Assembly: GCF_000785555.1 (NCBI RefSeq)
Contig: NZ_CP009129.1
Coordinates: 806,001-870,000 of the forward strand
Direction of reading: 5' to 3'
DNA: 64,000 bases
From: Planococcus sp. PAMC 21323
GTDB taxonomy: Bacteria; Bacillota; Bacilli; Bacillales_A; Planococcaceae
Shown here piece after piece: positions 57,196 through 64,000 of this stretch. How positions within the stretch are numbered: position 1 is the first letter of the stretch; each line of letters begins with the position of its first letter. Made by a program: the position numbers and the translations under genes. Below the pieces are notes generated by a model. That model was not told the origin of the DNA. It worked only from the letters and a program-made list of their open reading frames with translations, and made no database searches.

Positions 57196-58248
57196 ATGCA
57201 GGATAATCAGTTGTTTGAAGGGGTTGGTTTTCTAAAGGAAATATCCGTTTCAGATTTTTTGCTGTTTTTTGTTTATTTGGCCATCATATTTGTTGTGAAG
57301 TTTATAGTTTTAATGCTGTTGAGAAAGCTGATATCTTCAAAAGATTTCAAAACGCGCATTTATCCGGTAATTGAGGATATTTCAAATTGGCTTGTGCTTT
57401 ATGGGAGCATACTATTCTTTGTGTTTTATTTTTCTAAAGAAAAGTGGTTAACTTTTGCTTTTTACGAAACAGAAGGCGTGGAAATATCCGTATTGCTTAT
57501 TATTGTCGCCGTGTTGATTGTGACTTTTGCAAGCCGTATCACAAAAGCACTTACTCGTTATGTCATGCCTTTTGTTTACGAGCAATTTGATGTTGATATT
57601 GGAATGAGCTATACCATCAATCGGTTATTGTATTATTTGGTCATGTTTCTGGCTTTGGCTATCAGTTTTACAACAGTCGGGTTAGATTTAACAGCACTAG
57701 GTGTTGTTTTTAGTGTTCTTGGTATCGGTATCGGATTTGGTGTCCGCAATATCGCCGCCAACTTTGTATCAGGGATTATCATCTTATTTGAGCGGCCGAT
57801 GGAAGTTGGTGAAATGGTAGAAATCGATGGGAAAATCGGACGCATCACGAAAATTAAATTAAGATCGACGGTGATTGAGACATTGAAAGAAGGGACACTC
57901 GTTGTGCCGAATCAATATTTTATCGAGCAGATCGTTAGAAATCGTTCAAGCGCTCAATTGTATGCAAGAGTCATGGTTAGTGTACAATATGGCAGTGATA
58001 CGAAGAAAATTGAAAGACTTTTAAACGAATCAGCGTTAAAGACAATAAGTTTAATGGAAGAAATTCCAGAGAAAAATGTAGAAGTTCAATTTATTGATTT
58101 TCGAAATTCAGCCTTAGATTTTCAAGTGGAGGTACAAGTTGTCGATGTAGAAATGAAAGAAAATCTTGAAAGCCGCATTCGTCATGCTATTGCGGAAGCT
58201 TTTGTCCAAAATAATGTGAAATTAGCTGAAGAAACCTTGGAGAAATAG
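57196..58248 (+). CDS. Small-conductance mechanosensitive channel (MscS family)
   Basis: The 350-residue protein has about five transmembrane helices. The last is the pore-lining segment GVVFSVLGIGIGFGVRNIAANFVSG, followed by the beta domain LFERPMEVGEMVEIDGKIG and ILVVPN-like TLVVPNQYF. It should open on membrane tension to release solutes under hypo-osmotic shock. AAAAGGAGG precedes the ATG. Co-expression with DUF2254 upstream is likely. Confidence 0.9.
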   Translation: MQDNQLFEGVGFLKEISVSDFLLFFVYLAIIFVVKFIVLMLLRKLISSKDFKTRIYPVIEDISNWLVLYGSILFFVFYFSKEKWLTFAFYETEGVEISVLLIIVAVLIVTFASRITKALTRYVMPFVYEQFDVDIGMSYTINRLLYYLVMFLALAISFTTVGLDLTALGVVFSVLGIGIGFGVRNIAANFVSGIIILFERPMEVGEMVEIDGKIGRITKIKLRSTVIETLKEGTLVVPNQYFIEQIVRNRSSAQLYARVMVSVQYGSDTKKIERLLNESALKTISLMEEIPEKNVEVQFIDFRNSALDFQVEVQVVDVEMKENLESRIRHAIAEAFVQNNVKLAEETLEK

Positions 58249-58282
58249 CAAAAGGCGATGGTAGTTACCATCGCCTTTTGCT
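58247..58282. terminator. Bidirectional intrinsic terminator
   Basis: AGCAAAAGGCGATGGTA and its exact complement form a 17-bp stem with a 2-nt apparent loop between the convergent MscS and CDF genes. Confidence 0.93.
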
Positions 58283-58292
58283 ATTTTATTTA

Positions 58293-59180
58293 TTACTCTG
58301 GACTATCAGTATACGAGGAGTCTGGTTCAATGTGGACGAGAATTACGCAGCTCGGCTTTACCTTTTGTATTTTCTTCTCGATTTCTTCGGTAATCCAATG
58401 ACTTTCAACTACGTTTAAATTGGGTGCAACGCTAACTGTTAAATCAATAAACATAACATTGCCATGATTGCGTCCTTTAAAATCGCGCAACGTAATAACT
58501 CCAGGAACTTTACGAACTAGAACAGATAAAGTTTCGACTTCGTCTTCGTCAAAGCCATCTGTTAAAGTCATAACAGATTCTTTGAAAATATCCAATGCAG
58601 TTTTAATAATGATCAAGCCTATTATAAAAGCTGTAACAACATCTAGTATGGGTGCACCAAAGATTGCACCAATAATCCCAATACCAGCACCTACACTAAC
58701 GAGCGCATCGGAACGATTATCGTAGGCAGCGGCACGGACAGCTGAACTTTTGATCTCTTTACTAAGTTTCAAATTATAACGATAAACAGCGTACATAATA
58801 ATTGCAGAGAAAAAAGAAACCCAAGCAGTAATTAGTGAAGGCGTTTCAGCAACGGGTTCAAAAATTGAACGAAATGCATTTGTTATCACCTGTAAGCCAA
58901 TGACGGCCATAATGAAAGAAGCTAAAAGTGAGGCGATAGTTTCGGCACGCAAATGACCATAATGATGATTTTCATCAGGAGGCTTTTGGGAAATTTTTAG
59001 TCCAACTAAAACGGCAATAGATGCGAGAATATCAGTCAAGTTATTAAATCCATCCGCCTTTAACGCTTCAGAAGAGCCCCCAAAACCAAAGGCTAACTTT
59101 ATTGAACTGAGAAAAATATAGGCACCAATGCTGATCCAAGCACCTTTTTCCCCTTTGCGTAAGTTTGTATACAGGTCCAT
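58293..59180 (-). CDS. Cation diffusion facilitator (CDF) metal exporter, MneP/YeaB-like
   Basis: The 295-residue transporter has six transmembrane segments and a C-terminal metal-binding domain. The transport-site motifs are ADGFNNLTD in helix 2 (Asn and Asp) and DNRSDA in helix 5 (Asp and Asp), the pattern of manganese exporters such as B. subtilis MneP/MneS. HYGHLRAETIASLLASF follows helix 2. GGAGGTGGG precedes the ATG at 59180; an ATG six codons upstream covers that site. I see no MntR box or yybP-ykoY riboswitch upstream. Confidence 0.87.
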   Translation of the reverse strand: MDLYTNLRKGEKGAWISIGAYIFLSSIKLAFGFGGSSEALKADGFNNLTDILASIAVLVGLKISQKPPDENHHYGHLRAETIASLLASFIMAVIGLQVITNAFRSIFEPVAETPSLITAWVSFFSAIIMYAVYRYNLKLSKEIKSSAVRAAAYDNRSDALVSVGAGIGIIGAIFGAPILDVVTAFIIGLIIIKTALDIFKESVMTLTDGFDEDEVETLSVLVRKVPGVITLRDFKGRNHGNVMFIDLTVSVAPNLNVVESHWITEEIEKKIQKVKPSCVILVHIEPDSSYTDSPE

Positions 59181-59210
59181 AATGTTTCCCACCTCCAAGT
59201 CGCTGAAACA

Positions 59211-59245
59211 AAGTGAAACGACCCTCTCATGAGGGTCGTTTCACT
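59211..59245. other. Perfect 15-bp hairpin in the 5' region of the CDF gene
   Basis: AGTGAAACGACCCTC-TCAT-GAGGGTCGTTTCACT lies 15 bases before the CDF ribosome binding site. On the minus strand only TTTGTTTC follows, so it may be a weak attenuator, an mRNA-stabilising stem or a plus-strand terminator. Confidence 0.6.
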
Positions 59246-59453
59246 AATATTATTTATAGTTAAGTTATTGAAATATCAAATTTAAAATAGCAAACCTCAT
59301 ACATAATGCATAAAATCTGGATATATATTCGGTAGATAAAATGATCCAATAGATTTAAAATTGCTCTTTTATTAGTATCAATCTCTTTTAGAGTGTTGTC
59401 AACAATGAAGAAGTTTTCGAAGTATTCGTATTAAATTTTACACAATTTTAATG
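59246..59453. other. Gene-free spacer between the CDF gene and chrA
   Basis: Strongly AT-rich, no credible gene. The chrA promoter follows at its right end. Confidence 0.45.
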
Positions 59454-59481
59454 TTGAAACATATAAGTGAAAGGTTATGCT
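59454..59481 (+). promoter_or_regulatory. Promoter of chrA-kynU-kynB
   Basis: TTGAAA, 16 bases, TATGCT, 33 bases before the chrA start. Confidence 0.5.
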
Positions 59482-59513
59482 TATAGGTAATGAGTTTTAT
59501 AAAGGAGAGGGCT

Positions 59514-60686
59514 ATGACTAAAAAAAGTAATTATATCGAAATTTTAAAGGCTTCTACAAAACTAGGTTTGACGTCTTTTGGAGGACCGGCTGCCCATATT
59601 GGGTATTTTAGAGATGAATACGTAACAAAAAGAAAGTGGCTAGATGATAAAGCTTACGCAGATATTGTAGCGCTATGCCAATTTCTTCCGGGACCGGCGA
59701 GTTCTCAAGTTGGGATTTCGATTGGCATGTTACGTGGTGGCATAGTCGGCGGTTTTTTATCTTGGTTTGGTTTTACGATGCCGTCTGTTATTTTGCTATT
59801 ATTATTCGCACTTATTGTTACTAATGGTAATTTTGATAGTGGTTGGATTCAAGGATTAAAAATTGTTGCAGTTGCAGTTGTGGCACATGCTTTGTTGGGG
59901 ATGGGAAAAAGTTTAGCACCGGATCGTCAGCGTATTGCGATAGCAGTAGGAGCTGCAATCTTAATTTTATTAATACCTACGACTTGGGGTCAAATTGGGG
60001 TAATTATCTTATCCGGTATTCTTGGCTATTTGATTTATCGAAAAGAAGATGCACCTAAACCTGTAAACTTAGTACTAAGTTTTGGCAAAAAAACAGGAAT
60101 GGCCGCTTGGGCAGTTTTTGCTACGTTGTTAATTGGGCTGCCACTTGTGCGTCCATTTATAGAGTCTACGTCTTTTGCTATTTTTGACGTGTTTTATCGA
60201 GTAGGTTCAATTGTTTTCGGCGGTGGGCATGTTGTGTTACCGATGTTAGAGAGAGAAATCGTGCCTAACTGGATGACTGCAGATAGCTTTATCGCAGGTT
60301 ATGGAGCGGCTCAAGCTGTTCCTGGTCCATTATTTACTTTAGCTGGATATCTAGGTCAATTAATGAATGGTGGATGGGGCGTACTTATTGCTGTCGTTGC
60401 AATGTTTTTACCATCCTTTTTATTAATTATAGGTACGCTGCCTTTTTGGAGCATCATTCGTACAAAGTCTGGGGTCCAAGCAGCATTAAAAGGAGTTAAT
60501 GCAAGTGTCGTTGGAATATTACTAGCAGCCTTATACGACCCTGTTTTTACGTCGGGAATTCGTGGACCTGTCGATTTTGCAATTGCGATAACTGCCTTTA
60601 CAATGTTAGTCTATTTTAAACTAGCTCCTTGGCTTGTTGTGTTAATGACGACGATTCTTGGCGCATTCGCTTATGCGGTTTTATAA
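59514..60686 (+). CDS. chrA: Chromate transporter family protein ChrA (two-domain)
   Basis: The 390-residue membrane protein has two homologous halves. The first has GLTSFGGPAAHIGYFRDEYV and LCQFLPGPASSQVG; the second has VGSIVFGGGHVVLPMLEREIV and AAQAVPGPLFTLAGYLG. This is the long ChrA/CHR family arrangement that exports chromate or related anions. AAAGGAGAG precedes the ATG at 59514; the ATG eight codons upstream covers that site. kynU begins 18 bases after the stop, so this transporter is in an operon with tryptophan catabolism genes and may export a pathway anion instead. Confidence 0.87.
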   Translation: MTKKSNYIEILKASTKLGLTSFGGPAAHIGYFRDEYVTKRKWLDDKAYADIVALCQFLPGPASSQVGISIGMLRGGIVGGFLSWFGFTMPSVILLLLFALIVTNGNFDSGWIQGLKIVAVAVVAHALLGMGKSLAPDRQRIAIAVGAAILILLIPTTWGQIGVIILSGILGYLIYRKEDAPKPVNLVLSFGKKTGMAAWAVFATLLIGLPLVRPFIESTSFAIFDVFYRVGSIVFGGGHVVLPMLEREIVPNWMTADSFIAGYGAAQAVPGPLFTLAGYLGQLMNGGWGVLIAVVAMFLPSFLLIIGTLPFWSIIRTKSGVQAALKGVNASVVGILLAALYDPVFTSGIRGPVDFAIAITAFTMLVYFKLAPWLVVLMTTILGAFAYAVL

Positions 60687-60704
60687 CTAAGGGGGATGGA
60701 TTGA

Positions 60705-61955
60705 ATGACGAGTAAACAATTGGATCAACAAGATGTGCTGGCAAAATACAAACAAGAGTTTTTTGTGGAAAAAGAGACCGTTTATATGGACGGAAATTCT
60801 CTTGGGTTAATGTCTAAACGGTCTGAAGCAAAACTACATAGCTTAATGGACAGTTGGAAAACTTTTGGGATAGATGGTTGGACTGAAGGAGAACATCCGT
60901 GGTTTACATTAGCAGAAGAAATGAGCGCTCGAATTGCTCCGATAGTAGGTGCTAGGGCGCATGAAGTGATGGTGACAGGATCGATTACTTCTAACATCCA
61001 TCAAATGCTATCCACATTATTTCAACCGACGTCTGATCGTTTTTCAATTCTTGTCGATGAGTTGAATTTTCCATCAGATATTTATGCGGTAGAAAGTCAT
61101 CTTCGCCTGCGCGGATTAGAACCAGCTAAAGCAATGAAAAAAATTGCTAGTCGTGATGGTTATACACTTGAATTAGAAGATATTATTGAACAATTAACTG
61201 ACGACGTAGCTGTATTATTATTGCCATCAGTTTTGTATAGAAGTGGTCAACTCTTACAAATTAAAGACATTACCGAGGCTGCGCATCAAAAAGGCATTTT
61301 GGTCGGTTTTGACTTAGCGCACTCGATTGGTGCCATGCCACATCAACTGCACGATGACGGAGTGGATTTTGCCGTATGGTGTCATTATAAGTACATGAAT
61401 TCAGGTCCAGGAGGAACAGGCGGACTGTATATTCATGAACGTCATCATAATTTGCTGCCAGGCAATGCTGGTTGGTTTGGTTCTGATAAATCACGTCAAT
61501 TTGATATGGATCATGAATTCTCGAAAGCACCAGGAGCAGGAGCTTATCAAATCGGTACGCCACATATTTTTAGTATGGCACCTTTACTTGGAAGTTTAGA
61601 ATTATTCGAGGAAGCGGGAATTAGCGCTGTTCGTCAAAAATCGCTTCAACTGACATCGCTATTACGACAATTGGTTGCTAAACAAATTCCAGAGTTAAAT
61701 GATGTAACGCCGATAGATGATAAAAGTCGGGGCGGACATATTGCATTTGCACACCCAGAAGCTGCACGGATTTGTAAAGCGTTAAAAGAAGCAAAAATTG
61801 TTCCGGATTTTCGAGCTCCCAATATTATTCGACTAGCGCCAATTGCTTTTTATACATCTTTTAGCGACGTAGAAAAAGTTGCCAACACGCTTCAAGAGAT
61901 CATGGAAAATGAAACGTATAAAAACTTTAGCAATGAACGAAATGTGGTGGCATAA
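60705..61955 (+). CDS. kynU: Kynureninase
   Basis: The 416-residue pyridoxal-phosphate enzyme cleaves kynurenine to anthranilate and alanine. VYMDGNSLGLMSKRSEAKL at the N-terminus, DWKTFGIDGW-like WKTFGIDGWTEGEHPWF, the Asp in GFDLAHSIGAMP and the cofactor Lys in WCHYKYMNSGPGG are diagnostic. GGGGGATGG precedes the ATG. kynB follows with the stop codon directly before its GTG. No tryptophan 2,3-dioxygenase gene (kynA) is in the window. Confidence 0.93.
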   Translation: MTSKQLDQQDVLAKYKQEFFVEKETVYMDGNSLGLMSKRSEAKLHSLMDSWKTFGIDGWTEGEHPWFTLAEEMSARIAPIVGARAHEVMVTGSITSNIHQMLSTLFQPTSDRFSILVDELNFPSDIYAVESHLRLRGLEPAKAMKKIASRDGYTLELEDIIEQLTDDVAVLLLPSVLYRSGQLLQIKDITEAAHQKGILVGFDLAHSIGAMPHQLHDDGVDFAVWCHYKYMNSGPGGTGGLYIHERHHNLLPGNAGWFGSDKSRQFDMDHEFSKAPGAGAYQIGTPHIFSMAPLLGSLELFEEAGISAVRQKSLQLTSLLRQLVAKQIPELNDVTPIDDKSRGGHIAFAHPEAARICKALKEAKIVPDFRAPNIIRLAPIAFYTSFSDVEKVANTLQEIMENETYKNFSNERNVVA

Positions 61956-62579
61956 GTGAATCACAAGACCATTATCGATATTTCGATGGAGTTAAACAGT
62001 TATACACCTGAATGGCCAGGAGATACTCCGTTCGACTACGAACTATCTGTGACAATAGAGCAAAGTGGATCAGTTAATATTGGGAAGCTGCAAACTAGCA
62101 CACATATAGGTACGCATATCGATGCTCCTTTTCATTATAATGATCAAGGACTTAAGACGCACGAGCTACCGCTAGATGTTTACTTAACTCAAGCGCAAGT
62201 AATGGATGTTAGCGGTTTAGAAAAAATTGAGATTCTGAATTTAAAACCGCTCGAAAAGAATGTTGAAGCCGTGTTACTGAAAACAGTTTCTTGGCAAGAT
62301 CGCAACAAATTCCCTGAGAAATGGCCTGTTTTTGATGAGTCGATTGCTAAATGGATGACTGATAATGGAATCAGATTGCTCGGGGTAGACGTGCCATCTG
62401 TTGATCCTGAAACAAGTAAAGAGTTGCCAATGCACCAAGCGATGAATCAATACCAACGATTTATATTAGAAGGTATCGTATTGGATGATGTCTCAGAAGG
62501 CGTTTACCAATTAGTGGCATTGCCGTTAAAGATAAAAGATGGAGAAGGTAGTCCAGTACGGGCAATTCTTTATAAGTGA
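61956..62579 (+). CDS. kynB: Kynurenine formamidase KynB
   Basis: The 207-residue metal-dependent hydrolase releases formate from N-formylkynurenine. The zinc-binding signature THIGTHIDAPFHY lies near residue 50 and EWPGDTPF near residue 20. LLGVDVPSVDP is also typical. GTG is the start, immediately after the kynU TAA, so translation is coupled. Only KynB and KynU of the pathway are present here; the first enzyme must be encoded elsewhere or kynurenine must come from outside. Confidence 0.9.
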   Translation: MNHKTIIDISMELNSYTPEWPGDTPFDYELSVTIEQSGSVNIGKLQTSTHIGTHIDAPFHYNDQGLKTHELPLDVYLTQAQVMDVSGLEKIEILNLKPLEKNVEAVLLKTVSWQDRNKFPEKWPVFDESIAKWMTDNGIRLLGVDVPSVDPETSKELPMHQAMNQYQRFILEGIVLDDVSEGVYQLVALPLKIKDGEGSPVRAILYK

Positions 62580-62613
62580 AAATACCTAGTCTAGTAAATA
62601 TTTTCAAAGACAA

Positions 62614-62650
62614 ATAAAACCTTCACCTGTTTTTCAGGTGAAGGTTTTAT
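62614..62650. terminator. Bidirectional intrinsic terminator
   Basis: ATAAAACCTTCACCTG and CAGGTGAAGGTTTTAT form a long stem with a short T loop between convergent kynB and the phosphatase-like gene. Confidence 0.92.
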
Positions 62651-63090
62651 ACGTAGTCTGCACGGAAGTAAGGTTCCATGTCCTTGATATTCATAGCAAT
62701 TTCATCGCAAATTTCTTGATAAAGCGCCCATTGTTCCGTACTATCATTAGTTCGTAATTCTGGATTACGGATATTCCAACGCAGTAATTTTTGGCTTGGC
62801 AAGTCTGATGGAATATCGCCATCTTCTAATTCACCGTCATGTAACGCGATGATTAAATCTGCATCGCCTACCTCCTGCGGATTATACGAGCGTGCTTCAA
62901 CTGTAGGTAAATCCAAAATAATTTCTTTCATTATCTCCAAAGGCATCTCGTTGAAATCGGATTGAGAATCCTGCGTCCAAGCGGCACTACGTATCTCCCA
63001 ATCAGGAAGCATTAGTCGATTAGCCCAAATTTCAGCCATCAATCCACGATGTTGATGTGATGAGATAAAGTATACTGTTTGTCTTGACAT
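62647..63090 (-). CDS. Degenerate low-molecular-weight phosphatase / arsenate reductase-like protein
   Basis: The 147-residue protein has the outline of the LMW-PTP/ArsC fold: a first strand TVYFISSHQHRGLMAEIWANR and EVGDADLIIALHDGE. ArsC-type enzymes have a Cys-x5-Arg phosphate loop before MAE; here the loop reads SSHQHRG and is one residue short. There is no catalytic Cys and no cysteine near it. Redox arsenate reduction or dephosphorylation is therefore unlikely, and a binding or regulatory role is possible. GAAGGGAT precedes the ATG. Family assignment is moderate. Confidence 0.6.
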   Translation of the reverse strand: MSRQTVYFISSHQHRGLMAEIWANRLMLPDWEIRSAAWTQDSQSDFNEMPLEIMKEIILDLPTVEARSYNPQEVGDADLIIALHDGELEDGDIPSDLPSQKLLRWNIRNPELRTNDSTEQWALYQEICDEIAMNIKDMEPYFRADYV

Positions 63091-63208
63091 GGGAAATCCC
63101 TTCTTCCTATAATCAAACCGTTTCTTCTATTAGTAATGTTTACCCACTGTCAACAAAATAAAACTAGTAAATTTGTGACGGAATTGTGAATTTCGCTCAT
63201 TGTGTGTA

Positions 63209-63257
63209 AAATCCGGAGATGCAGACTTCAGTACACTAGTCTGCAACTCCGGATTTT
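63209..63257 (-). terminator. Intrinsic terminator after the universal stress protein gene
   Basis: AAATCCGGAG-GCAGACT and AGTCTGC-CTCCGGATTT pair with a 2x2 internal loop. T and A runs lie on both sides. Confidence 0.88.
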
Positions 63258-63776
63258 TTATTTCACTACTAATATTGAGCACGAAGAATCTTGAATTAGT
63301 TTTTTACTAACAGATCCAATAAAGAATTTTTGCAAACCTGATTTACCACTATTGCCGATAATCAGTAAATCGATATTTTGTTCTTCGATAAAAGCTGTAA
63401 TCGTTTTGGCTGCATGTCCTTCTAAAGCAAGTACAGAAGCTTTTGAGTTATGAGTATCGAGCTGTCTTTGGATGGATTGCTGAACATGCTTCGAATATTC
63501 GGCTGCTGCACCGTCGTAGTTTTTTTCGTGAGAAATCTTTTCATCCCCAATTCCGTAAGGCATATACTGTGCATAATTGCTATCGACATTTGCTGATACA
63601 ATAGGGGCTGAAGCACTGCCTGCATCCATATATCCAACACTTTCCCGATAATCTTCGTTAACATAAATAACTGAAAGTTTGGCATCTGGTAAAACTTTTG
63701 TTAGTTCAATTGCTTTATCAAAAGCCATTCTGCTGCCATCAGATCCATCATAAGCCATTGCGATATTTGTAAACAT
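63258..63776 (-). CDS. Universal stress protein (UspA family)
   Basis: The 172-residue protein has the Usp fold with AMAYDGSDGSRMAFDKAIEL at the N-terminus and the ATP-binding motif IIGNSGKSGLQKFFIGSVSKKL at the C-terminus. Members bind ATP and respond to stress; their exact role is unknown. A central insertion of about 40 residues rich in Ala, Ser, Tyr and Asn (about 52-92) is longer than in most Usp proteins. GAGGTGAAAGGG precedes the ATG at 63776; the GTG three codons upstream is part of that site. Confidence 0.88.
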   Translation of the reverse strand: MFTNIAMAYDGSDGSRMAFDKAIELTKVLPDAKLSVIYVNEDYRESVGYMDAGSASAPIVSANVDSNYAQYMPYGIGDEKISHEKNYDGAAAEYSKHVQQSIQRQLDTHNSKASVLALEGHAAKTITAFIEEQNIDLLIIGNSGKSGLQKFFIGSVSKKLIQDSSCSILVVK

Positions 63777-63874
63777 CCCTTTCACCTCATCTAAAATACT
63801 ATTAGTTATAAATTACCCTCCAAGCCTAAAATAAAACCTCTGTTATTCTTTAAGAGAAATATTTTCAAAAAATG

Positions 63875-63904
63875 TTGACAATTCAAAATAGTTTTTGATA
63901 TTCT
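63875..63904 (+). promoter_or_regulatory. Promoter of the gene at the right window edge
   Basis: A perfect TTGACA, 18 bases, TATTCT. Confidence 0.6.
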
Positions 63905-63934
63905 AATATTAACTAATAAATGGGAATGGAGGTA

Positions 63935-64000
63935 ATGATGATGGAAAAAATGGGAATGAACATTCAAACCAATTTTATATCAACATCAGACCTTCCTATA
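63935..64000 (+). CDS. Partial CDS running off the right window edge
   Basis: GGAGGT is followed by three tandem in-frame ATGs (63935, 63938, 63941). The frame stays open to the window end: MEKMGMNIQTNFIS and 8 further residues. A good promoter lies upstream. The spacing favours the second or third ATG. Too short to identify. Confidence 0.6.
   Translation, partial: MMMEKMGMNIQTNFISTSDLPI

Noticed and set aside
59181-59450. yybP-ykoY manganese riboswitch or MntR box before the CDF exporter gene
   Set aside because: Neither the aptamer core nor an MntR-like palindrome could be found; only a simple hairpin is present.

Overview
This looks like a chromosomal segment of a low-GC Gram-positive bacterium of the Planococcaceae (Planococcus/Planomicrobium type). 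The inference rests on dense Bacillus-like gene content, strong GGAGG-type ribosome binding sites, many intrinsic terminators, and gene order matching Bacillus subtilis in two blocks (yfkK...yfhF-recX-yfhH-yfhJ-yfhP-mutY-fabL-ygaC-ygaD...ygaE-gsaB-ygaF...perR-ygzB-ygxA-rrn/trn, and yhcT...yhcX...pgcA-yhcY-yhcZ). The spore gene sspE, which B. subtilis carries between fabL and ygaC, is absent, which fits a non-sporulating lineage. I see no prophage, insertion sequence, CRISPR array or integrase.

Layout. 1-10.9 kb: methyltransferase, small UPF0435 protein, AGCS sodium:amino-acid symporter, YtxH-like and YihY-like membrane proteins, a P1B-4 metal-efflux ATPase, OsmC-type protein divergent from an MFS exporter, RlmD-type rRNA methyltransferase, YfhF epimerase. 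10.9-17.8 kb: recX-yfhH-yfhJ, yfhP, mutY-fabL, ygaC, ygaD. 17.8-23.6 kb: a five-gene dipeptide/oligopeptide ABC operon (D-F-A-B-C) lying inside the conserved block. 23.6-30.2 kb: ygaE, gsaB, bcp-type peroxiredoxin, D-2-hydroxyacid dehydrogenase, cobalamin adenosyltransferase, perR with its own PerR-like box, ygzB, ygxA. 30.3-37.6 kb: one complete rRNA operon (16S-23S-5S) followed by 16 tRNA genes, plus a seventeenth, detached tRNA-Leu with its own promoter.

37.9-51 kb: two convergent C45-type amidohydrolase/acyltransferase paralogues, a B3/B4-domain protein, queG-trmL, a 32-residue membrane miniprotein too short for usual ORF calling, purine permease, aldo/keto reductase, YhcT-like pseudouridine synthase, a BdbC/thioredoxin disulfide pair, YhcX-like GNAT-nitrilase fusion, and phosphoglucomutase. 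51-64 kb: a tandem intergenic hairpin repeat, an AirSR/YhcYZ-type two-component system with a four-cysteine GAF sensor, an RsgA-type GTPase with a leader-peptide attenuator, an APH-fold kinase, DUF2254 and MscS membrane proteins, a CDF metal exporter, chrA-kynU-kynB, a degenerate phosphatase-fold protein, and a universal stress protein.

The most unusual item is the 5' leader of the rsgA-like gene (54280-54470, minus strand). It has a promoter, a 20-codon leader ORF with a good ribosome binding site, a hairpin over the leader stop codon, a terminator, and an 11-bp antiterminator pairing between the leader ORF and the terminator. Redox and metal-stress functions recur (PerR, Bcp, OsmC, P1B-4 ATPase, CDF exporter, AirS-like kinase, disulfide pair, ChrA, Usp). 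RNA modification and ribosome functions also recur (RlmD, RluA family, TrmL, QueG, RsgA, rRNA/tRNA genes).
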